Below are positions 35,901-43,900 of a stretch of 64,000 nucleotides of DNA, one piece after another; positions within the stretch are counted from its first letter, which is position 1; the number at the start of each line of letters is the position of its first letter. The DNA is from Paenibacillus gyeongsangnamensis (lineage in GTDB: Bacteria > Bacillota > Bacilli > Paenibacillales > NBRC-103111): positions 124,001-188,000 of the forward strand of contig NZ_JAQAGZ010000008.1 in NCBI RefSeq assembly GCF_027533625.1, read 5' to 3'. A model generated the notes under the pieces. It was not told the origin of the DNA and did no database searches. It was given only the letters and a program-made list of their open reading frames with translations. Position numbers and translations under genes: made by a program.

Positions 35901-38050
35901 GTAACGCCATAACCGGCACCGCTTGGACCGATATCGGTAGTGTTCTTAAAGGTACTGTTGCGCACGACGATATCATGGCTGCTGTCTATACGAATGCCCA
36001 TACGGTAATACTTCTCTATAGTCACATGATCAATCGTAACATTGTATGAGGTCGAATTGTTTCCGCCGCTTTGAACGGTGATCCCATTCTCGGGTCCGCC
36101 AAAGTTAGGGTTATTGACGTTAGAACTGGTCGGATATCTCGAACCGCCGCCGTCATCCCAAGTAGAAGTAATCGTTAAATTGGAGATGACCAAGTTATTT
36201 TGGTTAGGTACTTTCAAGACGCTGCTGTTCTTCACCCCGTCCAGCGTCGTTACAAGAATGGTACCGTCCTGGCTTTGCCCGCGCAAATTCACTTTTGATT
36301 TCAACGTAAGGTTGGTGAGTCCATCCGGCGCTGAGCTAAGCTTGTAAGTACCGTTCGGCAGGTAGATTTCATCTCCGGGCTTGGCCCCTTGGATCGCTGC
36401 CCTAATGGCCGATGCAGCATCGGTTGCTCCCGTATTGTCCGCAAAGAACGGAGCTTTGGTCACATCATAAGTAACGCCGGTTACCGTGTTCGGGGTATGT
36501 ACGGCGTGAGGTGTTCCATCCGCATTGGTCATACCCGGCTGCGTAAAATCTACCGCTCCGGGAGGCCTGCCTGGCGGAATGTTGGGTACGACCGCAACCG
36601 GGGTATCCCCTGTCGGGAACGGAGGATAGATCTTCACTTCCGTAAAGCTTGTAAACGCATTCGTCGTGTTTCCGTGCCCGGTAATTTTGACATAACGCGC
36701 ATCTTGTTTTGGAAAAGTAAAGGGCTGCATATCGAGCATCATCACGCTGTATCCGGAGAAAACCCTATTCCAGGTCGTTCCATCGGCGGATAAATCAATG
36801 TCCAGATTGGAAGCGCGCGTATCTCCGTTATAAAAGGCGATGCCGACATATCCTACGCTGATCACTTCCCCCAGGTCATACTGAATCCACGGATCATTGG
36901 AGGAGGACCAACGGGAGTTCAGGTTATCATCCAAGGTATTTGTAGCCACGTTACCGTCGTCGCCGCTTGCGGTCACACTATCAAGTTCAAGCGGAATAGA
37001 TTCTACCGGAGAAAGAAGCGTTGTGCGTGAAGCAGTCAAGCTGTTGCTTCCTGTAACAAAATCAGCTGCATCCACTGCTTCGACTTTCAATTGATAAGTA
37101 GCCCCAGGCGTCAAGCCGGTCAGTTTGTAGTTGTTAAAAGCAGGAAGGGCGCTGCCGGACTGGTCCTTTCCCGGACTCTTCGCCGCGTTTACGTTTGCGA
37201 TTTTCACTCCGTCTTTATAAATGTTATACGATTTCACGTAAGACTCATCGTCCCGCGCATGCGGCCAGTTCAATTGTATAAAATCCGTACCTAAGTTGAA
37301 CACTTTCAAGCTGTCGCCAGGATTCCAATAAGGCGGGTTATTGTCTGCAACCTCTGTTTGAACGATAAGCTGCGGTGCGGTGGTCGATTCTTTTGAATAA
37401 ATATTTACGCCTGTACTGGATTTGCTTTTATCGCCCACAATGAAGGTGATGACGTTTTTGTTATCCGCCAAATAGGCTTTCACATAATCCGTCACATTCG
37501 CTTGATACGGCTGAGGCGACGAAGTATTAAGATTATTAATCGTTAAAGTAGGCGTTGTGGTATTATTATTATTCTTGCACATGACCCCTGTAGCGCTGGA
37601 AGCTGTAAGATTGAGCGAGACCGCCTGGTTCCAGGTGATCGCCTTTTCATCCCAGTCAGCTGCGCTGCCGGCCGTTGTTCCGGCTGCACACACGCTAAGC
37701 GTAACTGCTTTGTTTGAAGAACCCATTTTCCCGTTAATGGAAATATAAAATTTATATTTTCCATAATCCGGATTAGCCGTGATCGCCGGGTCTACAACAA
37801 ATTTAAACAAGCCGTCCATTTCTTTCGTCGCGCTGGTTGTTATGCTGAATAATCCAGTGCTAGATCCTGTTTTTGTATCGAAATTTGATGTTGGGTATGT
37901 ACTATCTACTACGGCGTCCCCTGCTGCATTTAATGTACTAATGGTAGTAGAAACGGTTGCTGCGAATACTTGCGGAACAACAGCAAACAACTGTGCAACT
38001 AGCAGCAAAACGATCAATCCGCTTAATTGCGATCTGAGCTTCCTATACAT
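32921..38050 (-). CDS. SLH-anchored multidomain beta-helix surface protein (polysaccharide-lyase-like)
   Basis: The 1709-residue exported protein has a signal peptide (~1-30, ending FAATV). Following parts: a DNRLRE/CBM96-type domain (~33-230, VVDSTYPTSNFDTK), a fibronectin-III domain (~245-340), a discoidin/F5-8C-type carbohydrate-binding domain (~355-475, RWSSSNDPWIQYDLGE), a pectate-lyase-3/right-handed beta-helix (~530-970, AIQGAKPGDEIYLPNGTYKL, many N-ladder turns), three cadherin-like beta-sandwich repeats (~985-1270, SSNANLSGL...YTITVNRADVPVVP), a linker domain, and three SLH repeats (~1526-1577, 1586-1640, 1652-1705). SLH repeats bind pyruvylated secondary cell-wall polymer. The likely role is degradation or binding of an acidic polysaccharide at the cell surface; the exact substrate is unknown. 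Codon use is more AT-rich than that of its neighbours. Confidence 0.9.
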   Translation of the reverse strand: MYRKLRSQLSGLIVLLLVAQLFAVVPQVFAATVSTTISTLNAAGDAVVDSTYPTSNFDTKTGSSTGLFSITTSATKEMDGLFKFVVDPAITANPDYGKYKFYISINGKMGSSNKAVTLSVCAAGTTAGSAADWDEKAITWNQAVSLNLTASSATGVMCKNNNNTTTPTLTINNLNTSSPQPYQANVTDYVKAYLADNKNVITFIVGDKSKSSTGVNIYSKESTTAPQLIVQTEVADNNPPYWNPGDSLKVFNLGTDFIQLNWPHARDDESYVKSYNIYKDGVKIANVNAAKSPGKDQSGSALPAFNNYKLTGLTPGATYQLKVEAVDAADFVTGSNSLTASRTTLLSPVESIPLELDSVTASGDDGNVATNTLDDNLNSRWSSSNDPWIQYDLGEVISVGYVGIAFYNGDTRASNLDIDLSADGTTWNRVFSGYSVMMLDMQPFTFPKQDARYVKITGHGNTTNAFTSFTEVKIYPPFPTGDTPVAVVPNIPPGRPPGAVDFTQPGMTNADGTPHAVHTPNTVTGVTYDVTKAPFFADNTGATDAASAIRAAIQGAKPGDEIYLPNGTYKLSSAPDGLTNLTLKSKVNLRGQSQDGTILVTTLDGVKNSSVLKVPNQNNLVISNLTITSTWDDGGGSRYPTSSNVNNPNFGGPENGITVQSGGNNSTSYNVTIDHVTIEKYYRMGIRIDSSHDIVVRNSTFKNTTDIGPSGAGYGVTIQGIAKQDMLGYENDTLWNLVENSYFGSPVNNEVRMRHGVLIQNYAHNNVVRFNTFNNTALDSIDLHGEFEYLNDVYANVISNVAGGGLGLGNTGGAAPSNHGPTGPGNYIHDNTLINTRDGINVTMGTPDTIIENNTIKDTTMAGATGIKILNATKVKIRNNFILNNSGPGFWGIYLAHDNGDTKVLDPTNPWGTYMAGDPSNVEINQNYLGGNTGAISLQAGSGIKVINNVIFNDNGTKYVKADGVQVDQESWPSSDLKSLSLSAGTLTFDPATTTYAVNVDNTIAAISMTPTAADTGATIKVNGTPTVSGATYGPVNLAVGANTLRIDVTAADGTPKAYTITVNRADVPVVPSSNANLSGLTISSGVLSPAFNANTTAYSVNVDNSVTSFKETPTAADTGATIKVNSTSTASGATYGPVNLAVGANTFRIDVTAADGTLKTYTITVNRADVPVVPPAPSSNANLSGLKVWNGSTQLDLTPGTVTVSTYSYSTSVRPSVSSIVVQAASEHNKAVVKINGTVQTADAGVTINSLQYGDNQITIEITAEDGVTKTSYQVNVNRKRPDTDSTIPNSPSGSGGGVPALPSSTESGKNTNTVTAEVKTIDGKKVTHAKVDDQVIDNALKKSEGGKLTFGIDSGTGVAQTTVTITNTALQKIASNDKVKSVSVDTSIGRYELPVKQMDAQAWAAKLGTPKDQVYLEITMVRNEAAASQAKASGRTSLAAVEFTVRAVTAGGKSVEVATFTQYVPRSIKSEAVLDAGHLAAVRVETDNAGKPLYEPVPYTVSGTEATLYSRTNSTYMLLNNNMTFSDIRKHWAQDDIERMANRMIVQGASETEFRPNQAVSRAEFAALVTRALGLSAQTSAKNAFKDVQSSDWFAGQVYVAAEAGIITGFDDQTFRPGQPISRQEMAVMIYRAMKFAGFDGVSGGTNVKFADENRFQDWVKEAIGVMASKSIVQGVASGEFDPAGTATRAQSAAILSRMLGSLQFTQ

Positions 38051-38316
38051 TTAGCTAATTCCCCCCTCTTGTTAGTATTTTTCTAAAGCCATTCAGTTTT
38101 ATTATGAATCTCTTAACAAAAATCACTTTGTATTATTTATAGACTCTATTATGTTTTTTTTAGAATACCGGGCCCTCCACCCAAAAATCCGCTCCTGTCC
38201 CGTCACATATCCCCGTCCTGCTTGAATATATTTAGTAACAAGCACTTTTTTCCCGGTATCTCCCCTCTAATCCGCTTCGATCCGATCAATGATCTTACAA
38301 TCTGGAGGTGTCCCAC

Positions 38317-39477
38317 ATGGCAAAACCCTTATTTACCGTATCCCGCGAAGACTGGTCGCTGCACCGCAAAGGCTATCAGGACCAAACCCGCCACCAGGAA
38401 AAAGTACGGGAAGCGATCAAGCAGAATTTGCCCGATCTGGTATCCGACGAGAGCATTATTATGTCGGACGGCAAGCAGATCGTCAAAGTACCGATTCGCA
38501 GTCTCGACGAATACCGCTTCCGTTATAACTACAACAAGAGCAAGCATGTAGGGCAAGGGGATGGCGACAGCCAGGTCGGCGATGTGCTCGGGGTAGATCC
38601 GCAGCCCGCTTCCGGGGCAGGCAAAGGCGAAGGCGCCGGCGACAAGCCGGGCGAGGATTACTACGACGCCGAGATCCAAATGGAAGAGCTGCAGTCCATG
38701 CTGTTCGAGGAATTGGAGCTGCCCAATCTGCAGCAGAAGGAAAAGCATAACGTCACGACGAGAGAGCCGATTTTTAACGATATCCGCAAGAAAGGAATCA
38801 TGTCCAACATCGACAAGAAGCGGACCATTCTGGAGAACCTGCGCCGCAACTCCCGGGAGGGGGTGCCCGGCATTCATCATATTTCCCCTGACGACCTGCG
38901 CTTCAAAACATGGGACGAAATCGTCACTCCCCACTCCAACGCCCTTATTCTGGCTATGATGGACACGTCCGGTTCGATGGGCTCCTTCGAGAAATATATC
39001 GCCCGCAGCTTCTTCTTCTGGATGACCCGCTTCCTCCGCACCAAATACGAGCATGTGGAAATCATCTTCATCGCTCACCATACGGAGGCGAAGGAAGTGA
39101 CGGAGGAGGAATTTTTCACCAAAGGCGAAAGCGGCGGCACGATCTGCTCTTCCGCTTACCAGCTGGCGGTGGATCTCATCGACAAGCGGTACTCGCCAAG
39201 CCGCTACAACATCTATCCATTTCACTTCTCCGACGGCGACAATCTGACCTCGGACAATGAGCGCTGCGTGAAGCTGATCGGCGAGCTGGTCAAGCGCTCG
39301 AACCTGTTCGGCTACGGCGAAGTGAATCAATATAACCGAAGCAGCACGTTAATGTCGGCCTACCGCAACATCCACGATCCGAAGTTTGTGCACTACATCA
39401 TTCGTGAGAAGGGCGAGGTTTATAAAGCGCTTCGCACCTTTTTCCCCAAGCAGGCTGAAGGGAGCGCCGCCCGATGA
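38317..39477 (+). CDS. yhbH: YhbH, sporulation-associated vWA-type protein (DUF444)
   Basis: The protein has 386 residues from the ATG at 38317, preceded by TGGAGGTG; an in-frame GTG three codons earlier overlaps that ribosome site. The DUF444 layout is clear: an N-terminal segment [20 protein letters not shown], a charged central region, and a von Willebrand A domain with the MIDAS motif [14 protein letters not shown]. YhbH is made in sporulating Bacillus and belongs to the conserved PrkA-YhbH(YeaH)-SpoVR set. The stop overlaps the spoVR start (ATGA), indicating translational coupling. Confidence 0.94.
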   Translation: MAKPLFTVSREDWSLHRKGYQDQTRHQEKVREAIKQNLPDLVSDESIIMSDGKQIVKVPIRSLDEYRFRYNYNKSKHVGQGDGDSQVGDVLGVDPQPASGAGKGEGAGDKPGEDYYDAEIQMEELQSMLFEELELPNLQQKEKHNVTTREPIFNDIRKKGIMSNIDKKRTILENLRRNSREGVPGIHHISPDDLRFKTWDEIVTPHSNALILAMMDTSGSMGSFEKYIARSFFFWMTRFLRTKYEHVEIIFIAHHTEAKEVTEEEFFTKGESGGTICSSAYQLAVDLIDKRYSPSRYNIYPFHFSDGDNLTSDNERCVKLIGELVKRSNLFGYGEVNQYNRSSTLMSAYRNIHDPKFVHYIIREKGEVYKALRTFFPKQAEGSAAR

Positions 39478-40901
39478 ATGCTGACGACATGAAGCAGCTT
39501 GAATACGCCGTCGCCGAAATTACCGAAGTAGCTACCGGCTTCGGTCTGGACTTTTACCCGATGCGCTACGAGATTTGCCCTGCGGATATCATCTATACCT
39601 TCGGAGCCTACGGCATGCCGACCCGGTTCAGCCACTGGAGCTTCGGCAAGACGTTTCATAAAATGAAGATGCAGTACGACTTCGGGCTCAGCAAAATTTA
39701 CGAGCTCGTCATCAATTCCGATCCCTGCTACGCCTTCCTGCTCGACGGCAACTCGCTCATTCAGAACAAGCTGATCGTCGCGCACGTGCTCGCTCACTGC
39801 GACTTCTTCAAGAATAATATGCGGTTCTCCAAGACGAACCGCAATATGGTGGAAAGCATGTCGGCTACGGCCGAGCGGATCCGGCAGTACGAGATCGAAT
39901 TCGGCGCGGAGGAAGTGGAGAAATTCATCGATGCGGTGCTCGCGATTCAGGAGCACATCGACCCGACGCTGACCAAACCGTACCGGCATTACCGGGATAC
40001 GAAGGAACGCGAGCAGCAGAAGAGCGGCCGCGACCGCCGATTCGGCTATGAGGACCTATGGGACCTCGATAAGGAAAAGACGGCCGAACCCGACTCGAAC
40101 AAGAAGCAAGGACCCGCCAAATTCCCCGCGGAGCCGGATAAAGACATCATGCTCTTCATCGAAGAATATGCTCCGAACCTGAAGGACTGGCAGCGCGATA
40201 TCATGACGATGCTGCGCGATGAAATGCTATACTTCTGGCCGCAGCTCGAGACGAAAATCATGAACGAAGGCTGGGCGTCGTACTGGCATCAGCGCATCTT
40301 GCGGGAGCTCGATCTGACCGATGCGGAAACGATCGAATACTCCAAGCTCAATTCCTCCGTCGTCGTGCCTTCGCGGCACAGCTTGAATCCTTATTATCTC
40401 GGTCTTAAAATTTTCGAGGACATCGAGAAACGCTGGGATAACCCGTCGCGAGAGGATCGCGAGCGCTTCGGCTACAAGGGCGGCGAAGGCCGTAAGAAAA
40501 TATTCGAGGTGCGCGAATTCGATTCGGACCTCTCCTTCATCCGCAACTATTTGAACAAGAAGCTGGTCGATGAGCTGGACCTGTACATTTTCGAAAAGAA
40601 GGGTCCCGAATGGAAAATTACTGACAAGTCCTGGGAAAACATCCGCGATCAGCTGGTCTACTCCCGCGTGAACGGCGGCTTCCCTTACATTGTCGTCGTC
40701 GATGGAAACTACGAACGGAACGGCGAGCTCTACCTGAAGCATGAATACGAGGGCATGGAGCTTGATCTCAAATATGTGGAACGCACCATTCCTTACATCC
40801 ATCAGCTGTGGGGCAAGCCTGTGTATCTGGAATCGGTGATCGAGAACAAGAAGGTGCTGTTCACCTACGACGGCAAGAAGCATAACCGCAAATTTTTGTA
40901 A
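39474..40901 (+). CDS. spoVR: SpoVR family protein
   Basis: The 475-residue protein matches SpoVR along its full length ([78 protein letters not shown]). SpoVR is involved in spore cortex formation in B. subtilis and, with YhbH/YeaH and PrkA/YeaG, forms a stress- and sporulation-linked group in many bacteria; the molecular activity is uncertain. The start overlaps the yhbH stop by 4 bases. prkA, the usual third member, is not beside them in this window. Confidence 0.95.
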   Translation: MNADDMKQLEYAVAEITEVATGFGLDFYPMRYEICPADIIYTFGAYGMPTRFSHWSFGKTFHKMKMQYDFGLSKIYELVINSDPCYAFLLDGNSLIQNKLIVAHVLAHCDFFKNNMRFSKTNRNMVESMSATAERIRQYEIEFGAEEVEKFIDAVLAIQEHIDPTLTKPYRHYRDTKEREQQKSGRDRRFGYEDLWDLDKEKTAEPDSNKKQGPAKFPAEPDKDIMLFIEEYAPNLKDWQRDIMTMLRDEMLYFWPQLETKIMNEGWASYWHQRILRELDLTDAETIEYSKLNSSVVVPSRHSLNPYYLGLKIFEDIEKRWDNPSREDRERFGYKGGEGRKKIFEVREFDSDLSFIRNYLNKKLVDELDLYIFEKKGPEWKITDKSWENIRDQLVYSRVNGGFPYIVVVDGNYERNGELYLKHEYEGMELDLKYVERTIPYIHQLWGKPVYLESVIENKKVLFTYDGKKHNRKFL

Positions 40902-40950
40902 GCAAATACAATGGCTATATCAAACGATAATGTCGTTTTCTAAGCTCATG

Positions 40951-40983
40951 AAGAAACCGCCCTCTAAAAAGGCGGTTTCTTCA
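40951..40983 (+). terminator. Terminator of yhbH-spoVR
   Basis: GAAGAAACCGCC and GGCGGTTTCTTC form a perfect 12-bp stem with a 9-base loop. Confidence 0.85.
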
Positions 40984-40984
40984 A

Positions 40985-41137
40985 CTATCGTTCTCCATTG
41001 AACAAAGTCAACCTAATCAGCTCTTCTGTTGTTTCAGAATTCAGCTTATAAAGATAAGTAGCTCCCTTTTGTACAGGTGCAATTCTAACCTCTTGTTTCA
41101 TTGGAATGCTTATAGATAACAAGTCCTTTTTTAACAT
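40985..41137 (-). pseudogene. AT-rich 50-codon ORF, possible gene fragment
   Basis: An ATG at 41137 opens a 50-codon frame ending at TAG: MLKKDLLSISIPMKQEVRIA continuing with PVQKGATYLYKLNSETTEEL and IRLTLFNGER. The amino-acid composition is normal for a globular protein, but the DNA is clearly AT-rich against its GC-rich surroundings and there is no ribosome site; the T-run of a terminator directly precedes the ATG. It is more likely a remnant of a transferred gene than an active gene. No family is recognised. Confidence 0.45.
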
Positions 41138-41152
41138 AGCCAAAAAAATAAG

Positions 41153-41175
41153 AAGCCGCGGCAGCCCGCCGCGGC
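41153..41175 (-). terminator. Distal hairpin copy (with U-tract) of the 41552 gene terminator
   Basis: GCCGCGGC and its complement form a perfect GC stem. On the minus strand CTTATTTTTTT follows. The same 23 bases occur at 41510-41532. Confidence 0.8.
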
Positions 41176-41188
41176 GTCAGAGTGCCTA

Positions 41189-41499
41189 AGAAAGTGGTGT
41201 TCAACAAAAATAGAGATACATACGAAGGTGGGGTATCTACTGGAGGAGCGATAGCGTCCGCCTTTGTTATCGGAAAATGACCGCTGCACAGCGAATAAAT
41301 TGAAATTTTTCCGATAACAACAGCGGCCGGAAGGGGATACTCCACCGGAGTACCGAGGCAGAATTCTCTATTTCATGGGTTTCTCTACAGCCTGACCGCT
41401 GCTAAGCGCCTTTGAATAAAAAATTTCCTGCAGACAACAGCGACCGGAAGTAATACCCAGCCCCCTCGTAACATCTATATCATCTTTTCACCACTTTCT
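41189..41499. repeat. Repeat A, copy 2 (long form with own terminal inverted repeats)
   Basis: AGAAAGTGGTG (41189-41199) and CACCACTTTCT (41489-41499) are perfect 11-bp inverted ends. Inside, 41226-41395 is homologous to copies 1 and 3 (GTGGGGTAT, AGCGTCCGCCTTTGTTATCG, CCGATAACAACAGCGGCCGG, GGGTTTCTCTACAGCCTG). After it a diverged repeat of the right half follows (ACCGCTG...ACAACAGCGACCGGAAG, ~41395-41455). The element lies between identical 23-bp copies of a terminator hairpin (41153-41175 and 41510-41532). Confidence 0.85.
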
Positions 41500-41509
41500 C
41501 AATAAGCTC

Positions 41510-41532
41510 AAGCCGCGGCAGCCCGCCGCGGC
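41510..41532 (-). terminator. Gene-proximal hairpin copy of the 41552 gene terminator
   Basis: The bases are identical to 41153-41175. It lies 20 bp after the stop of the membrane protein gene and is followed by repeat A sequence instead of T. Confidence 0.7.
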
Positions 41533-41551
41533 TTCTTCCTGCTCCCGAAAC

Positions 41552-42103
41552 TCATAAAAAGGCATGGATCAAAAACAATACGGCAAACGCTAAGCCCGAG
41601 CGCAAATGCCATTTCCGGTCCAGCCTCCGGTAACGGAACAGACCGGATACCGGCACCGGCAGCAGCGACAAAAGAGCAAGCAAGCCGGTGAGGTTGTGGA
41701 AATCGAGCTTAAAGTCTCCGAGCAGCGCAGCGACGGCATGAAGGACAATCAATCCGATTGCAAGAATAGCGATGGGGGTATGCCACTTCCGAGCGAAGGC
41801 GGCAAGCGGAACGAGCAGCTTCTGCAGGGCGGCCAGCCACCTTTTCCGAATGACGAACAGGAGCACATAGTTGGCCAGGACGAAGAATAGCGCCAGTCGG
41901 GCGTTCGATCCGTAATTTTTCATCGTGAACGTAAAGCTTCGGCTGTGCCATTCGGCCGACGTCATATGCAGAATGCTCCACAACCCCGAACAGATGACGG
42001 CAGCCGTCAGGACGAGGGCCGATATCACCCACTTGCGTTCTTTCAGGGGTATCCCAAGCTGCTTATTGGCCCTTGCAGCGTTTGTCGGTTCCACATGTTC
42101 CAT
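41552..42103 (-). CDS. Integral membrane protein, possibly b-type cytochrome-like
   Basis: The 183-residue protein has about five hydrophobic helices (WVISALVLTAAVICSGLW, ALFFVLANYVLLFVI, PIAILAIGLIVLHAVAALL, LTGLLALLSLLPVPVSGLF, LRSGLAFAVLFLIHAF). His residues recur near helix ends (KWHTP, VLHAV, FHNL, KWHLRSG, IHAF), a pattern seen in cytochrome b561/ferric-reductase-like or DUF4405-type proteins, so heme binding is possible but not shown. It is a single gene, and its terminator hairpin has been duplicated around repeat A2. Confidence 0.7.
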   Translation of the reverse strand: MEHVEPTNAARANKQLGIPLKERKWVISALVLTAAVICSGLWSILHMTSAEWHSRSFTFTMKNYGSNARLALFFVLANYVLLFVIRKRWLAALQKLLVPLAAFARKWHTPIAILAIGLIVLHAVAALLGDFKLDFHNLTGLLALLSLLPVPVSGLFRYRRLDRKWHLRSGLAFAVLFLIHAFL

Positions 42104-42211
42104 TGGTGTTTGATCTCCTTAACTGTAGGACTTGATGGAACCTATCGTAACGCTGTTTTATGAAAAGAACATGAAAAAGCCGGATAAGATCATTTCCAGA
42201 GAAAAGAAAAC

Positions 42212-42240
42212 AGCCCGCTTGATATCATCAAGCAGGCTTG
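42212..42240 (-). terminator. Terminator of the 42262 gene
   Basis: AGCC-GCTTGAT and ATCAAGC-GGCT pair across a 3-base loop. TTTTCTTTTC follows on the minus strand. Confidence 0.75.
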
Positions 42241-42261
42241 CTTAGAAGGAAAGCTCCGGCT

Positions 42262-42531
42262 CTACTCCTGCACAAGACGGCTCTTCGCGGCTTCCACCAG
42301 CCGGTCGAACAGCTCGTCATCCTCTTCCAGCTGCTCTTCGAGCAGAAGGATATCTTTCTCCGGTCCGGACTCTCTCGCGAAGTTAAGGCTGTACATCCAT
42401 TCCTTGGCATTCTTGCTGTGCAGGGTGATTTCATAAGGGTGAGCCTGATGCTCCACCGAGAATTCGACCCGGCCGATATATCCATCTTCTTTACTGTGGC
42501 TCATGGCCGCGTCAATAATGTCAATGTTCAT
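42262..42531 (-). CDS. Small acidic hypothetical protein, 89 residues
   Basis: A good GGAGG site and a terminator frame this gene. The N-terminal two thirds suggest a small alpha/beta domain (IDIIDAAMSHSKEDGYIGRV, VEHQAHPYEITLHSKNAKEW). The C-terminus is a strongly acidic helix (LLLEEQLEEDDELFDRLVEA). There is no membrane segment and no known motif. The fold hints at a regulatory or adaptor protein, but no function can be assigned. Confidence 0.7.
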   Translation of the reverse strand: MNIDIIDAAMSHSKEDGYIGRVEFSVEHQAHPYEITLHSKNAKEWMYSLNFARESGPEKDILLLEEQLEEDDELFDRLVEAAKSRLVQE

Positions 42532-42640
42532 TCGGAACCTCCACTAAGCCCCATATTCTACGATCAACTGAGTATAATAGTAGCATAAAAGATTCTCGTC
42601 TCCAACCTGAAAAAGACTGCGCCAGCTGCCTAGCGGAAAG

Positions 42641-42669
42641 TTTACTTCGTTTTGTTTATATGCTATATT
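42641..42669 (+). promoter_or_regulatory. Sigma-A-type promoter of the pirin gene
   Basis: TTTACT (42641-42646), a 17-bp spacer and TATATT (42664-42669) lie 50 bp before the pirin start codon. Confidence 0.65.
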
Positions 42670-42719
42670 TATGTTAGTAAAATCATTCAGATTCCATCCA
42701 CCATAAGGAGCTGACGACG

Positions 42720-43418
42720 ATGATTCGCGTTTACCCTGCCTCTTCCCGCCACTCTACCGATCATGGCTGGCTTCAGAGCAACTTCAGCTTTTCGTTTGCT
42801 GACTATTACGACCCGAACAATGTTGGGTTCGGACCGCTGCGTGTGCTTAACGACGATATTATTGCTCCCGGGCGCGGCTTCGGGGCGCATCCTCACCGGG
42901 AAATGGAGATCGTCTCCATCGTCCTGAAGGGGCAATTAAAGCACGAGGACAGCACGGGCCGCTCTGCGGTAACTACGTTCGGAGAGGTACAGCGGATGTC
43001 CGCCGGTACCGGCATCATCCACTCCGAAGTGAATCCGGGAAGCGAGCCTACGCACATCCTTCAGCTTTGGTTCATGCCGGACCGGCAGGGACTAACCCCT
43101 TCCTATGAGACGACCGAGTATGAGCTGTCCCGCATGAAGAACGCCCTTCTGCCGGTCGTATCGAGCCGTTCCGGGGAAGGGATCGCACACATCCATCAGG
43201 ATATGACGATTTATATGTCGCGCCTGGAGCCCGGACAATCGCTCGAGTTCGTGCAGCCGGAAGGCCGCCGCATCTACGTTATGGCCATTGAAGGCGGCTT
43301 GGCGCTGAATGGCGGCACGAAGCTGGAAGAGCGCGATGCCGCCCGTATTGAAGAGACGCCGCGGCTGACGATGGAGTCGGAAGCCGGTTCCTTGCTCATG
43401 CTGATCGACTTGCCATAG
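42720..43418 (+). CDS. Pirin-family protein (YhhW-type bicupin)
   Basis: The 232-residue bicupin has the N-terminal pirin signature (DHGWLQSNFSFSFADYYDPN) and all four metal ligands of the first cupin: His57 and His59 (FGAHPHREMEIVS), His101 and Glu103 (TGIIHSEVNPG). YhhW-type pirins show quercetin 2,3-dioxygenase activity in vitro; the physiological substrate is unknown. It has its own promoter. A small unknown gene follows 17 bp later and is probably cotranscribed. Confidence 0.9.
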   Translation: MIRVYPASSRHSTDHGWLQSNFSFSFADYYDPNNVGFGPLRVLNDDIIAPGRGFGAHPHREMEIVSIVLKGQLKHEDSTGRSAVTTFGEVQRMSAGTGIIHSEVNPGSEPTHILQLWFMPDRQGLTPSYETTEYELSRMKNALLPVVSSRSGEGIAHIHQDMTIYMSRLEPGQSLEFVQPEGRRIYVMAIEGGLALNGGTKLEERDAARIEETPRLTMESEAGSLLMLIDLP

Positions 43419-43435
43419 GAAGGGAGAGCTTCGAT

Positions 43436-43780
43436 ATGACCGTTCCCACGAATACGATCTTATTGGTCAAAACCGTCACCGGACGGCTTCTGCTTGATAC
43501 CGACAAGGCGGGCTGCCCCTTCCGGCTGGAGGGCGGCGACGGCGCCTGGACGCTCACCGTACAAGGTGTAGCGCCGGGAACGGCGGCCGAAATTCGTTCG
43601 CTTGTGAGCGAGCTGAACCTGTTCTATTTCGAGGATTACGGCAGCGCTGCCTCCAGACGCAAATGGTGGCTTTACGACAGTGCCTGTCCACAGCATCAGT
43701 ATGACGAAAGCTCGCTAGCGCTTACGCTTCAGGTGGATCGAAGGATCGGCTACAGCAACGAGCATACCGGCACGTCCTGA
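43436..43780 (+). CDS. Hypothetical protein, 114 residues
   Basis: It follows the pirin gene closely, with GGGAGAGC before the ATG, and ends just before a strong terminator, so it forms the second gene of that unit. Short beta strands dominate (NTILLVKTVTGRLLLDT, WTLTVQGVAPGTAAEIRSLV, SLALTLQVDRRIGY), and there are two cysteines, in AGCPF and DSACPQ. No family is recognised, and nothing suggests export. Confidence 0.65.
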   Translation: MTVPTNTILLVKTVTGRLLLDTDKAGCPFRLEGGDGAWTLTVQGVAPGTAAEIRSLVSELNLFYFEDYGSAASRRKWWLYDSACPQHQYDESSLALTLQVDRRIGYSNEHTGTS

Positions 43781-43797
43781 ACGGCCGGAAGATTAAA

Positions 43798-43829
43798 GGG
43801 TGAAGCCCCTGCGGCTTCACCCTTCTTTT
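43798..43829 (+). terminator. Terminator of the pirin unit
   Basis: GGGTGAAGCC and GGCTTCACCC form a perfect 10-bp stem with a short loop, followed by TTCTTTT. Confidence 0.88.
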
Positions 43830-43900
43830 GCGGTTACGATCCGATTGCATGGCTGGGCCCGATGGCCGCGGCCGGATGAGACCGGTACGATTCCCTTCGT

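Noticed and set aside
38222..38260. Sigma-G-like -35 (TGAATA) before yhbH
   Set aside because: No acceptable CAT-N2-TA -10 box at 17-18 bp downstream.
41085..41345. 86-codon minus-strand ORF
   Set aside because: It runs through repeat A2, the terminator hairpin and the AT-rich fragment, so it is a chance frame.
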